Source: Sinohyriopsis cumingii
Taxonomy: Eukaryota > Mollusca > Bivalvia > Unionida > Unionidae
Length of the DNA: 64,000 nt
Reading direction: 5' to 3'
NCBI GenBank assembly: GCA_028554795.2
Contig: CM068838.1
Span: 123,387,928-123,451,927 of the forward strand
The notes under the pieces are model-generated. The model was not told where the DNA came from. It saw nothing but the letters and a program-made list of their open reading frames with translations, and made no database searches. Positions 48,311 through 59,760 of the stretch are shown one piece after another (position 1 is the first letter of the stretch; each line of letters starts with the position of its first letter). Position numbers and translations under genes: made by a program.

Positions 48311-48577
48311 GGGAATTTAACATGGGTGGGCTGTCCAGGGTCAATGGGAATTTAACACAGCGACAATTGATTGGGTCTGTCTAGAGTCTATAGGAATTGA
48401 ACAGGGGTGACGTCACGGTACTAGACATTGGGGAAACAATGTTGAAAGCGAATGACCTCAATCGTGCGGAATAATGTGGCAAACGGTTGACCTAGATACG
48501 CGTTACTTTAGGGACAAATAGGGACGTAGACATATTACACAAACATAGATTTATGAACATAAATCTATCACACAAAG
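48311..48577. repeat. Left terminal inverted repeat
   Basis: It aligns with the reverse complement of 55271-55585 (shared AATGGGAATTTAACA, GCGACAATTGAT/GAATTGG, and ATTTATGAACATAAAT). A stretch of about 20 bp, ACAGGGGTGACGTCACGGTA (48401-48420), is identical in both arms and contains the CRE-type palindrome TGACGTCA. Confidence 0.85.
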
Positions 48578-49229
48578 AAATTGACTAAACAAATTGTAGG
48601 CAAATGAATTATTCTTTTCGAGGAGTGGCCCTGAAAAAGGCCTTTGGGTTTCTTATTCTTTTTTTAATGTCTGTCCTGTCTTTTTCTTTTCCACCAACAT
48701 CTTAATTTATCTACTATATTCTTGTTCTTCTTCTTTTTTCTCTCTCCTTCTCCTCCGCCTTTTCCTTTTCCTTGTCTTGTTTCCTCTTCTCGTTTTCTTC
48801 TTCTTTTTCAATAATTTGTTTCCATTGTGTCATTTGCTCTTTTTTTTTCTTTGTTCTCCTTCTCCTCGTTTTCCTGTTTTATCAGCTCCCTAAGTCTTTC
48901 CTTGGCCTTTTTAAAATTATGTATCTCCATTTTCAACATATGTGGGCTATAGGCACCATCTTACATTCTCACTATCATCTCCTCCCCCATTCCCAGGTCA
49001 TCCACTACCAATTGCAATGTCATAATTTTGTTAATTTTGTTAGAAGCCATTTTTTAAATTATTATTCAGTGTTGAATGGCGCGAACGACGAACGCTGCAC
49101 ACTATACGTCTCAAACACAGACATGAGGGAAAACATAACGTCTTACCAACTACCCATATCACCTACCAAACAATCCACAATGATATGAGTGCTAACCTAA
49201 AGAACGTGTTATACAAAACAACACACTAA

Positions 49230-49303
49230 TACCAGACATTTTGTGTTTAGAGATAAGTGTTTTTGTGAAGGAAAAAACAAACACACATAATCACACAAAC
49301 GTA

Positions 49304-49338
<35 letters not shown>

Positions 49339-49480
49339 GAAACCCCACTATAATTTCGTGTAGGGATAAGGTTTTTTGTGAAGGAAAAGACAAACACATA
49401 TATACACAAACACACATACACACACAAGCACTATTCTTTAGCGTAGGGAAGTGATTTTGAAGAAAAGAAGACACATACAT
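49230..49480. repeat. Three imperfect ~110-bp tandem repeats
   Basis: Each has a TAGGGATAAG-like start, TTTTGTGAAGGAAAAGACAA and a CA-rich tail. They lie between the left TIR and the 234-aa ORF, within a pyrimidine/CA-rich stretch (48600-49500). That stretch has a 138-codon low-complexity frame which I do not call. Confidence 0.7.
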
Positions 49481-49586
49481 ACCTTTTACAGCAATGTTGA
49501 CACTGTCGAAATACGACTTACTGACAGACAAATAGTGAGGATGTACACATTCGTGGTGAATGTGATATGTGTTTCCACCTTCCTCG

Positions 49587-50291
49587 TTATTCTGTGGTAG
49601 AATCCACTTTGAAAGGAATGACTCTCAATAACGGTGCGTATGTGTGTACCACCACGTTGTACTCCATTACATCGGAGTACACAAAGATCAAATTCAGTCT
49701 TTCGTTCAGTTCTACAGGGGATCTAAAATGCTTGCAAAATTCCATATTGCTGTTGATGCTAGGGCTGACACCTAATGTCATATGTATTTCAAACAATTCT
49801 ATACAAAATTTAATGCCCAACATTTGGATATCCTTAAATTTAATCAGTAGGCGACGAGCCACTTTATGGTACTCGATCGTGACAATTCGTTTGACTTTGT
49901 CTAAGGCTTTGCCAAACACTTCCTCAAATCTGACAGCAATCGTGTCCACCAAATATTGACCGCAAATATAATAGCCTGCCGAAATTTTCACTGTATAGAT
50001 GCTTACGTTAGCTTTGGTTAGCGATTGTCTTTTGGGAATGGAAATATTACTTTCATCCATCTGTTGTTGTAGTTGTTCATTTATGATTTCGACATCGAAA
50101 GTGTTTTGATCTTTGGTGATGATTTTGTTTTTTGTGGGATAAATGATTTCGACCAAAGCCACTTCCCAATGGGAATAGTGATCTACTTGAATGGCCTGAG
50201 GTAATTTGGCTGTGAAACAGCACACATTATTGTGGGGAAACACATCCATGGAACTGTCACTTGGTAAAGTTAAGTAAAATTGTTTATTCAT
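49587..50291 (-). CDS. Conserved-type Polinton companion protein, 234 aa, intact
   Basis: This complete ATG-to-stop frame of 234 codons is the only intact gene of the element. The N-terminus reads MNKQFYLTLPSDSSMDVFPH, then NN-CF-AKLPQAIQVD, HYSHWEVALVEIIYPT. From memory, proteins with this FYLTLPS...FP-N...F--LP...WEV-L-EI start sit beside PolB and integrase genes in invertebrate Polinton-like elements. Their function is not known to me, although a structural role is possible. No signal peptide or membrane segment was found. An open frame in an otherwise broken element is odd and could mean recent decay of the rest, chance, or selection. Confidence 0.6.
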   Translation of the reverse strand: MNKQFYLTLPSDSSMDVFPHNNVCCFTAKLPQAIQVDHYSHWEVALVEIIYPTKNKIITKDQNTFDVEIINEQLQQQMDESNISIPKRQSLTKANVSIYTVKISAGYYICGQYLVDTIAVRFEEVFGKALDKVKRIVTIEYHKVARRLLIKFKDIQMLGIKFCIELFEIHMTLGVSPSINSNMEFCKHFRSPVELNERLNLIFVYSDVMEYNVVVHTYAPLLRVIPFKVDSTTE

Positions 50292-50709
50292 AATTCCAGA
50301 GTTCTTCTGTATGAAGGGTCGCTGGAGGTCAGAGAAGTGTCCAAAAGAGGATTGTTGTTATTGTGACTGTTGGGAGGGTGATTCACGTTGGTCGCAAGGA
50401 TCCCGATGTTACCGTTAGAGAATTTCAGGGAAGGATTTCGGAGAAGGTAATCGATGCAAATGCTCAGTAAAATGATTCACATTTTGTTTGTGTTCTTGTT
50501 GCAAACTTAAATTGGCAATGGCAGCACCGATGACGCAATACACCACACATATTTAGCAGAAAACGCCGATTTGAGATTTAGGCACACGTTCTCCACACCA
50601 TACTCAAAAGGGCTGCTTTTACGGATCTCGGAGAGAAGAACTCGGTTTAGGAGTGGTCACTGTGGTAGTTGAGGCTGTGTTGAAGGTCATGATGGTCACT
50701 TTCTTTTCT

Positions 50710-51830
50710 AGTCGGTGACTTGCGAAGCGTCAAAACTAGAGTCAAAACTCGGCGGATATCCTTTCCAATGTACTTTGACACGTGGTTTTCCCACATTGCT
50801 GGTTTTTCGATCAAGAATGCTTTTGATGTCCTACACCTCGTCTTCTTCTTTGGTCACTTGTTGTAACTCGGGCAAGTAAAACGTTCCTTTCAGCACTTCC
50901 CCGTTCATGTCTTCCAATTTATAGACGGCAGGATGACGGCCACGCACTCGTCCAGTGACACGAAATAATTCGGTAGTCCAGTTGGGTAAGTAACCTTTGT
51001 TGAAAGTGCTTTTGGTTTTGCCAATGCGCACCCAATATCCCTTCGTCAACACTTCACCTTTCTTGGGGACAGCCACAGTCGCGAACGTACCAAACAGGCG
51101 CTCAATGACGTTCGCTTCGTTGTCGGGAGTTACTTCGGGGGCACATTCGATGCTCCGATGGTAAGATTGTTTGTACGCTTGGACCAGGTGCGGTAAGTCT
51201 TTGATGTGCTTGTGAGTGTGTTAATGCGTAAAATATTTCCACATGCGTTCTTTCAAGGTGCGTTAAAAACGTCCCACAATGCTGGTATTGGTTTCTGGAT
51301 TCTCGATAGTGAATACATGAATGTCTCCTTTCTTCAATTCTTTTTGAAAAGCTTGGATCAGAAATTCGGTGCATTTGTCGGTTTGCCATCAAAGAGGGTG
51401 ACGACAACTTTCCTTCAACACCAGTTTCAGGGCTAGCACTAACTTAGTGCTCGATTTGGAAATCAATGTCACGACCCAGACAAATTTCGAAAAGATGTCG
51501 ATGACACAAACAAATTTTGTAGCCACAATTGTAGGTGACCAAATGAGAGACATCAGCTAAATCAGCTTGCCATTGATGATCAATGCTCTCCACTTGGGTT
51601 CGATTTCTGAAACGTTTCGTCGAAAAGGTTTGTGTAAGGTGTACGTGGCTTGCTCTTGTAACCATCGTTGCACTTGAGGTAAACGGACACTTCTGAGTCG
51701 AGATTTGGCAGCACGATACAATTTCCGAACTCTTCCGTATCCCGCAGAATGGGATGGATCGTAGTAAATGCTGGATAACACATTCCATAGGCAACGTCGG
51801 ACCATAACTGAAACACTGTACTTCGTATCC
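50710..51830 (-). pseudogene. Retroviral-type (Polinton) integrase with chromodomain, broken
   Basis: Minus strand: YYDPSHSAGYGRVRKLYRAA, VQRWLQEQATYTLHKP, then the DDE core with HQWQADLADVSHLVTYN (first Asp), an IDIFSKFVW segment, and QTDKCTEF (second Asp). The expected catalytic Glu is GGA (Gly) in SIVGRF, with a stop right after. Next comes an SH3-like piece (KGYLPNWTTELFRVTGRV, frame 51076-50831) and a chromodomain-like end (VHWKGYPPSFDS). There are several frameshifts. It would have inserted the element into chromatin but is inactive here. Confidence 0.8.
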
Positions 51831-51967
51831 CAATCCAGTCTCAGGTCCCAAGTAAATAAATCCAGTTCTAGCTACAACATTCGAAGTTGGGAATCCTTCT
51901 CTATCCGTGGGTCACTGGGTCTCTCATTCGATTCTTGCTGTGTCGAAGTCATCCTTCTTGTTGGTGA

Positions 51968-53604
51968 CTATCCTCTTGGAACCATTTTGTATACCAGTTT
52001 GTCCATATGGTAAAGTGAAGTGATTGGTAAGCCGAACTCGCTTCTGGTACACGATTTGATACAGTTTTCCAAAGGTCGACTGACACTTTTGTGCTTGGGT
52101 AAACGTACAATCTTGTGAGGCTCGAGGGTAGACACTTTAAAATGTTGATCCTCTCCAGACTCCAAGGCTTCTTTCAATACCCCAAAGTTCACTACTTGAC
52201 TGGTGCGATAATCAATCCTTTCATTTTACACTCCGTGTGTACCTTTTGTGGGTCACTGTAATCTTTGTGACTACCATTAGCAAAACTTAGAACCTTGTCG
52301 TCGTGCTGCTCGTCCGTCCAGGCCCTTAAACGGTCTAATTCAATGTCAGGGTGTCGTTGACCCAGGCGATCGATGCATATACAACTGTCCGTGTCAAAAT
52401 ACAGCAAACAATCTCTTGACTGGTGTAGCGCTTCTCACAATTTTAAGCGAGCATGGACTGCCACATAGGCAGCAATAAAGACCCTTCCTAATTCGTCAGC
52501 CTGTACAAAGTACATTTCTTAGTAATTGACTAGGATCAAGTCCTCACGAAGGACATCCACGTTCTTCATGCATTTGGTTTGTCATGAATCATCTGAAAGT
52601 AGCGGGAAGGTTCGTTCAAATACTCTCTTGGGTAAACATGATCGTTTTGCCATTTCCCACCACAAAAAAATTAAATATCGTTTTGACAAACAATCGTCTT
52701 CCTTCGTTTTTCTCCACGTGGTCTAAAGTGATGCCTTTCTGCTTCCGGTATTTCCCTTTGAAGTTATTTTGGTCTTTGAAATTTTTGCATCGAAACAACA
52801 GAGGACCGCGCACTTCTTGAGGGTAAACTTTCATGGTGTAACGTTGAGCTAAGATGTCTTGCAAAGTTTGCATTTCAGGAATGCCATAGGGTGCATCTTT
52901 AGATATCCTCGCTTGTTGTAACAGTTTTGATTCACTTCGTTGTTTCGCTCGGTCCGATTGTCGAATGTTGTCCAGGTTCTTTACCATTCTGCCGTGTCGT
53001 TCATGTTGGTATACGTTCGTCCCGCCACATTGCCACCGGCTAAATATATCTGGTCTTGATGTTGTTAATTTGGACGAGGCTCTTTTTGGCACTGCGTAGG
53101 TTGTCCACCATTAACACTTTTTGGGTTGCCCAGTCCCTTTGGAAGGGAAACGTGGGCAATGTACAGCGTCGTTTTTCCATCGGTGATGTGAAACTTGTCG
53201 TTGGACTGCTGATCACGTTCAGTCTTGTCAATGACTTTGGAAGGCGACAATTCTGATGGCCTGATAAATTCGATCCAAACGGGAGACTTCAGACTGTCGT
53301 GATAAATGGAAAGTGTCAAGCGATCGTCTTCGTTCGCTTGATATTGTCGTTTCAGTGTTGTTAACAAAAATTCCACATATCGGTGATGAACTCTTCTGCT
53401 TTCTCTAGCGGTACGTCTGATTTGAAATCTTTAAATGTCACCGTGTATGTGTAGGCCGTGGTTCTAAAGTTTCTAAAGAAATGTTTATCCGTCTCTCGAA
53501 CGTGGTAGTACTTTTCATGGGTTACTGGTGGTGGACTTTGGTTTGACTTTTACTATCTGGGTCTGGATACAGGATCACTCGTGTCATCTTCAAAATCGCT
53601 AGCA
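51968..53604 (-). pseudogene. Protein-primed type DNA polymerase B remnant, internally deleted
   Basis: Minus strand: an N-terminal domain (FFRNFRTTAYTYTVTFKDFK; LTLSIYHDSLKSPVWIEFIR; DAPYGIPEMQTLQDILAQRY), then the C-terminal palm with FIAAYVAVHARLKL and LLYFDTDSCI (motif C, catalytic DTDS, about 52395), and FGLPITSLYHMDKLVYKMVP at the end. The exonuclease domain and palm motif A should lie between about 52620 and 52560 but are missing. The product would be roughly half of the usual ~1100 aa. There are several frameshifts and stops. Confidence 0.8.
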
Positions 53605-53842
53605 TGGATCTGAACCAACACTTTAGGTATTGTGCGAGGCGAGAGGCCACATTTCTGCCTCTTACGTTCTTTTCATTTCTTCACCAAATGATGCGATCGT
53701 TTCATCGTGATTACAAAAAGTCAAATGACTACATTTTAAAAGCAATGGTCTCTTTATATCAATGTAAGGCCAAAGCCTTCTCTGTATAAAGGGACAGTGC
53801 CTTCCTCGGTGTATTCATTGCACTCTCAATCCGACCAGAAAG

Positions 53843-53998
53843 ATGAAAGAGCCAACGCTGATCGAACTCCTGATCATGACTTTGCGAGGTGTCATGCGAA
53901 GGTTTTCTTCAGATAAGCCGACGGACTACTCCCACTCCTTTCGAGACAAAAGTCAAGATACTTGCTATATCTGTAAGAAGAAAGGGATTGGTCTTTAG
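53843..53998 (+). CDS. Small ORF with zinc-knuckle start, inside Polinton (doubtful)
   Basis: A 51-codon plus-strand frame ends CYICKKKGIGL. Just beyond it, in a shifted frame, a second CYHC (54052-54081) is followed by QEKEH, so two CCHC-type knuckles may once have been present. It is divergent to the polymerase. It could be a Gag-like insert or an accessory Polinton gene. The downstream ~150 bp are Arg/Lys/Glu-rich. Confidence 0.3.
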   Translation: MKEPTLIELLIMTLRGVMRRFSSDKPTDYSHSFRDKSQDTCYICKKKGIGL

Positions 53999-54870
53999 AA
54001 TGTCAAAAACTTCAAAATAATACAAGCATCAAAAGAGACAAGTGTCAAGATAACTGTTATCATTGTCAAGAGAAAGAACATTGATCTTCAGGCTCCCATA
54101 AGAAACAACAGGAGCAAGAGGAAGAGAGGGGCTCCGAAAAATAAGATTTACCCTCGGAAAAGGAAGAACCCAGACACGAAAGAGAGGAAAAAGAAGACGA
54201 GAAGAAAGTGAGGAAGAAGAGGAAACTCCCATGACAGTGAAGAAATATACAAAGAGGAGAGAGAGAAAAGGAAAGAAGAAAAATGAACTTTTTGAAGTGA
54301 CGTGTTGTGAAATTGGATTGAAATTTGTACTAGAATATACAAGAAAGAAAACCGTAAGGGTCTGTTGGTTTTGATTATTATAATAAGAACCTACACGCAC
54401 GCACTCACACACGTCCATCATGGGAAAAAAACCTGGATTTTGAGTTTTATTTGATTTTGGTAAACATAGAGATGTTATTTTCGAGCGAAATGGGTGGTCC
54501 TGAAAAGTACATTTGGGTGTTTGTTTATTTTTTTAAGAAAAAAAAAAAAACAAACAACAACTCAGGAATGTTAAGTAATGAGCTTTCACTACCTTATTCC
54601 TTTGCCACGGCAAGTGCCTACTCGTGGACCTGTTGCTGTCGATTATTTGGTTGAAATCGCTAGGGTTGGTATGTCAGGTGTAGTGGGAATGTAAACGGGT
54701 TTGGAGTGTTTGACCCGGGAAGGTCTTTTTCTCTTGGGTCGTATTAAAAAGACATACATTTCTTTGAGACTCTCTTCAGATTGGAAGACAAACTCCGCAC
54801 TGTGACTGAATTTTGTAATGCGTGTTAGGGTTGGTTAAAGAACTCAATCCGTTTTGATCCGCTTTTCCAC

Positions 54871-55112
54871 TATAAATAATCGCAGTTCACTTCATTCCCT
54901 TCAGCTGTTCTCGTCACAAGATGTGGACAAACGAAGAATCGTCTACCCTCGTATCGTCGATGCTGTTCAACCTGGACTATCACGTGGGTGTCGAATCATC
55001 ATCGGCTATCAGCCAGATCACCGAGACGGTCCTTTGGAAACGAAGTATCTATGTGGAGAGAGAACGCTCTATGAAGAGATTCTTAATCTACGGTCCAGAG
55101 GTGAGACGATGA
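54871..55112 (+). CDS. Small ORF (63 aa) with its own TATA box near right TIR
   Basis: TATAAATA lies at 54871-54878 and an ATG at 54921 opens a 63-codon frame (MWTNEESSTLVSSMLFNLDY...). A longer frame in another phase (54854-55165) overlaps it. The product is not recognised. A TATA box about 50 bp from an ATG, reading outward toward the TIR, suggests a real transcription unit. The same layout recurs at 60603/60655. Confidence 0.35.
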
Positions 55113-55270
55113 TCGAGGAAGAGAAGATCCGTGCGATGCCCTCTACGTTAACTGAATGGTGTTAGCAAAAACAAAAGTAAGAACAAAGGCCCTTTTCAGG
55201 TCCACTCCATTGCCTCGAATATATTTACTCTCTTGCCTAAAAATGTTTAGTCTGTTTTTGGTGTGATATA

Positions 55271-55585
55271 TTTATGTTCATAAATGTATGTTTGCTTATT
55301 GTGGGACCGATTTATGTTCATAAATGTATGTTTGTGGAATATGTTTATATGTCTGTCTATGTCTCTATTCGTCCCTAGACTAATGCGTATTCAGGTCAAC
55401 CCCTGGGCACACTGTTCCGCCCGATTTAGGTCAGCCACTTGCAACATTGTTGCTATTGTTTATCCAGTGTCCAGTACCGTGACGTCACCCCTGTTCCATT
55501 CATATAGACCATATACATATCCAATTCATTGTCGCTATGTTAAATTCCCATTAACCCTAGACAGATCCACTTATGTCAAAGTCCC
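55271..55585. repeat. Right terminal inverted repeat
   Basis: Counterpart of 48311-48577. It has TGACGTCA at 55480-55487 within the strictly conserved core, and two copies of TTTATGTTCATAAATGTATG at the inner end where the left arm has one. Confidence 0.85.
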
Positions 55586-55599
55586 AGAGACCCCAAAGG

Positions 55600-56220
55600 G
55601 CCACGGCACTTTTTACCATGGAAGTGCAAGAGACCCTGAATTACCCCCATTCACTACTTATACCCATAATACAGATTTTTAGTAACGCTAATTTAATTAA
55701 TGACATTTTTAATGTTTATAATCTAATATGGCAGTTTGCACTTTTATAAAGGAGTCATTTATAGTGCCTAGTACGTTTTCAGTCATAAAATTTTAAAGTC
55801 GTACTGATAAGTGCAAATATTCCAGCAAGGACATTGGTACTACCAAAAGGTTAGACTGACCTAGTTCATAATTGGCTAGAACTGGAAAAGCTATCGTTTA
55901 CAACTATTGAGTGTTTCGAAATTTTAACTAATTCATTTAAAAACTTCGTAAGTACGGCCTTTTTGTAATATAGCACGAAATTGAAAGTACGGATTTGGCA
56001 GGAAACAGATTTGACGGTTATCGCGAGTGGTATCTATGTTAAAAGAAAGCTTGTGCGAACGTAAACATCATCGACTAGCATATACAGATTAGCATACTAA
56101 GAAGAGATAAAAACGTTTAGTAATGGCGGCAAAAGCTCATAAATTTATTTTAATTGACAATGCATGACAGGTAAATGTATAATGATTTTTTTCTTTCACT
56201 CGAGAAAATGAGCAAAAATA
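55600..56220. other. Intergenic, nothing recognised
   Basis: AT-rich DNA between the Polinton-like element and the ~49-bp minisatellite. No frame or repeat was recognised. Confidence 0.5.
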
Positions 56221-56224
56221 TTTA

Positions 56225-56870
56225 GAACACACGAGAAGCATTACAGGTGATAATATAAAATCAGACAATTATAGACGTTGCTGATCGATTACATGGAATA
56301 ACACAGTAATCAGACAGTTACACACTCCGATGATCAATTACTGGAAATAACACAATAATCAGACGATTGCACACTCTGGCGATCAATTACATGTAATAAC
56401 ACAATAATCAGACAATTACAAACTCTGGTGAACGATTACAGGAAATGACACAATAATCAGACAATTACGCATTATGATGACCAATTACATGTAATAACAC
56501 AATAATCAGACTATTACACAATCTGGTGAACGATTACACAATAATCAGACCAGTATACACTCTGGTGATAAATTACATGAAATAACACAATAATCAGACG
56601 GTTACAGATTCTGTTGATGAATTACATGAAATAATAACATCAGAAGATCACATACACTGATGAACGATTACAGGAAATAACATAATAATCAGACAATTAC
56701 ACACTCTGATGATCAATAACAACAAAAAGACACAATTATACAATCTGTGATGAGTAACAGTAAATAATACAATAATCAGACAATTACACACACACTGATA
56801 ATCAATTACATGAAATAAAACAATACTTAAACATAATTACACACTCTGACGATCAATTGCGAAAGGTATA
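56225..56870. repeat. ~49-bp minisatellite, ~13 units
   Basis: Units of ACACAATAATCAGACAATTA followed by CACACTCTGGTGATCAATTA and CATGAAATA, with unit-length variation. No coding frame crosses it. Confidence 0.9.
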
Positions 56871-57675
56871 ATGCACATGTGTGGAAAGATTGATCTTTCT
56901 AGTACAACACTGTTCTGTTTTTTCCATTGATATACAGCAGAGATCGTAAAAGGTCACTTTCTAACCCCTTGAGATAATTGTGTGACTCCATTTCGTCAGT
57001 TTGGTTTGGTTTGTGTTTTACAGCACATAAATACATGAGGTTATCTAATATAAAATGCATTTCGAGCAACGTGTCTTGCCAATGAACATACCATCGTAAC
57101 TAACACTTGCTGGACTGACGGAATGATTCGGATGTTCACCCATGCAAAGGCAGGCAAAGACACAAGTGTTACGAGTCTATGCTATTAAAATAAGTATCAG
57201 AAGAGAGTGAAAAACAACAAGCTTTGTAAAATTCAACAAATAATTTCTTCCCCAAAAAATGGTAAGTGAAAAAATGACGAACTTGCAATACTGAGAATTA
57301 AATCCCAAAATAATGCAAGAATTACAGGCACATGTCCTAATAATTTAAAGTCCTGAATAAAACTTACCAGAAGTCCAAATTAACTCCAAAGCTGAAGGCG
57401 TTGATGTGTCTGTTGTAGCTCCTAGAGTGTTGATGTGACAACAGTCTTTTGTTGTATCACAATAATATAATACCAGCTTGAATTTACTATAAATTCCAGT
57501 GAATGTCTCTATCCAAGAATTTTATCATAGTACTTTTGTAATTCCAGAGAAAATAATCACTTGAATTTAATTATTTGGAGAAATACAATTCCAGACCAAA
57601 AATGAAATACTGGACACAAATTATAATACAACTTGAAAGTGCTAGATCTTAAAGTACGACTGAAAAATCCTCTTA

Positions 57676-58195
57676 GTTACAAGACTATATAGTTCTCTAC
57701 TTGACCTCACGTCACAATTAGCATTTTCTAAAAACATACTATTACCTAATGGAAAAAAACTTCTAGGATGATCCTGATGTTTACAAAATAAAATCCAGAA
57801 CCTGCACTATGTAAAATACACTAATGAATTTCTAAAACAATGTTTTACCAAATGGAAAATAACCCTCTATAATAAAATTTATGTTTACAAAATAAAACAC
57901 AGAACATGAACCGGTAAAATACACTAACAAAATTCCAAAACCTTGACCTAGACCCAAATAAGCATATTTACTTAATAGAATAATAATTCTGATTTAAATC
58001 CATACACATAAAGATTAATTTATCTATGAATTGGTTGTTTACATAAAAAAGTCAATTCAGGTCGAGCAGAAATGAATGAACTCAGTTTTGGACAAGGTCA
58101 AGTCCAAGATACAATGTTACATTACAATAAGATATAATGAAAAAAAAATATTAAAACAATAACAAACAAGGAAAACAAATTGAATAGACATAACA
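57676..58195 (-). mobile_element. Solo LTR of the Gmr1-like element, with internal duplication
   Basis: It matches 39546-39953 in the same orientation (GTTACAAG...AGTTCTCTACTTGACCT at one end, CATAACA at the other). A ~110-bp internal segment (CCTAATGGAAAA...ATTTACAAAATAAAA) is duplicated, making it about 520 bp. No internal coding region adjoins it. Confidence 0.75.
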
Positions 58196-58429
58196 CAAGT
58201 AACGGCAGACAAAGCCATTCACTAGAAATGGAAGGCAAAAACACCAGCAACAGAAGGCAAATACACAATGCACAGGCAGAGACAAAATGCAACACGCTAG
58301 CAACGGCAAACACGAGAAACAATACACTAAAAGTGGCACTTTTGGATGAATAACATGCACAGCAAGTGGACCACGATCTACTACATGCGCGATTTCTCTG
58401 GTGTTTTCGATCGACCGTGTCTTTTACAA

Positions 58430-59760
58430 TGCCTACTCAACAAAAGGTTTCGAATGTCAAACGACAACACACCAATGTGCGATGCTGCATGCACAATGCA
58501 ATACCCTAGAAACAGCAGGTAAAACACAAACAATGGCAAGCGTAGACACAATGCACTACGCTAGCAACGGTAAAATAACCACGAGAAACAGCAAGCATGA
58601 AATACACTAGCAACGGCAAACTAAACATACTCGGCGGGGCGAAGACTCAAATTAATACAATGTCAGCGGTATGTAAATATAGGCAATGGGGGACAAAGAC
58701 ACCAAACAGTACATTGCTAATGGTAGGCAAAGGCAAACAATGGCGGACAAAGACACAAAGCAATACATTGCCAACAGCAGGCAACGACACAAGCAACGGC
58801 AGGCAAAGACACAATGCAATACAAAAGCAACGACAAACAAGCAACGGTAAACAACAGCAGACAAAACGACAGCGGGAACGTAATACAGTGGCAACATCAG
58901 GCAAAGGCACAAGCAACAGCAGACTACGACACAAAACAATATTTCAGCAAGGGCCGGCAAAGACACAAGCAATGGTAGACAAAGATACAAGCAACGGTGG
59001 ACAAGTATAGACATACAACAACAACAACAACAAAAACAGACAACAAATAACAGCGGACAAAGGCGCAAGGATCCTCAGATAAATACACAAGGTATAGCTG
59101 ACAAAGACATAAAGCAATACACCGACAACATCAAGCAAAGACACAAGCAACGGCAGACAAAGACTCGATCAACAACAGATGAAGACATAAGGCAACGGTG
59201 GACACATAAGATAAGACAAAAACAAGAGCAACAACATGCAAAAGCACTAGCAAAGGCAGACAACGACACAAAGAAATACGATAGCAAGGGCCCAAAGACA
59301 CGAGCAAAGTCAGAATAAGACACAAAGTAACGGCAGACAATGAGAAGAGTAACAGCAGACAAAGAAACAAATAACAGCAGACTAAGCAATGCCCAAACAA
59401 CGACAAAGACACAAGCAACAGTGGACATAGACTCTAGTAAATGCAGACAAACGACAGCAAACAAAAACAACTAACAACGGCGAACAAAGACACAATCAAT
59501 TTTAAACAAACAACAGCAGACATAGACACTAACAATGGCCGACGAAGACACAAAGCAACACCACGTAAAGACAACAAACAACGGTGGGCAAACTCACAAA
59601 CAACGGCATGTAAAGACACTAGCAACGGGAGACAAAGACTTGAACATCCTCAGACAAACAACAGCAAACAAAGACACAAAACAGCGGCAGACGAAGATGC
59701 AAACAACGGCAGACAAACACGGGCAAACAACGACAGGCAAAGACACAAATAACTGCAGAC
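58430..59760. repeat. Long minisatellite of GGCAGACAAAGACACAA-type units
   Basis: Irregular units of about 18-30 bp with core CAACGGCAGACAAAGACACA. Plus-strand frames (58597-59010, 59535-59939) read Thr/Asn/Gln/Lys-rich and minus-strand frames Leu/Val/Cys-rich. Both are repeat artefacts. A shorter array in the opposite orientation occupies 61640-61890. Confidence 0.85.

Larger units (their letters stand above)
48311..55585 (-). mobile_element. Polinton/Maverick-like element, shrunken and decayed (~7.3 kb)
   Basis: It is bounded by inverted repeats of about 270-315 bp (48311-48577 and 55271-55585). Minus-strand genes in order are type-B DNA polymerase remnant (53604-51968), chromodomain integrase remnant (51830-50710), and a 234-aa conserved-type ORF (50291-49587). 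A PolB plus retroviral-type integrase within long TIRs defines Polintons. The length is well below the usual 15-20 kb, and no capsid, ATPase or protease gene was recognised. The outer ends are approximate, and no 6-bp target duplication was found. Confidence 0.8.

Noticed and set aside
48772..49188. 138-codon frame inside the Polinton-like element
   Set aside because: The first half is a T/C-rich low-complexity tract and no conserved motif follows.
56225..56870. CRISPR-like array
   Set aside because: Units vary throughout with no conserved repeat/unique spacer pattern, and the window is eukaryotic.
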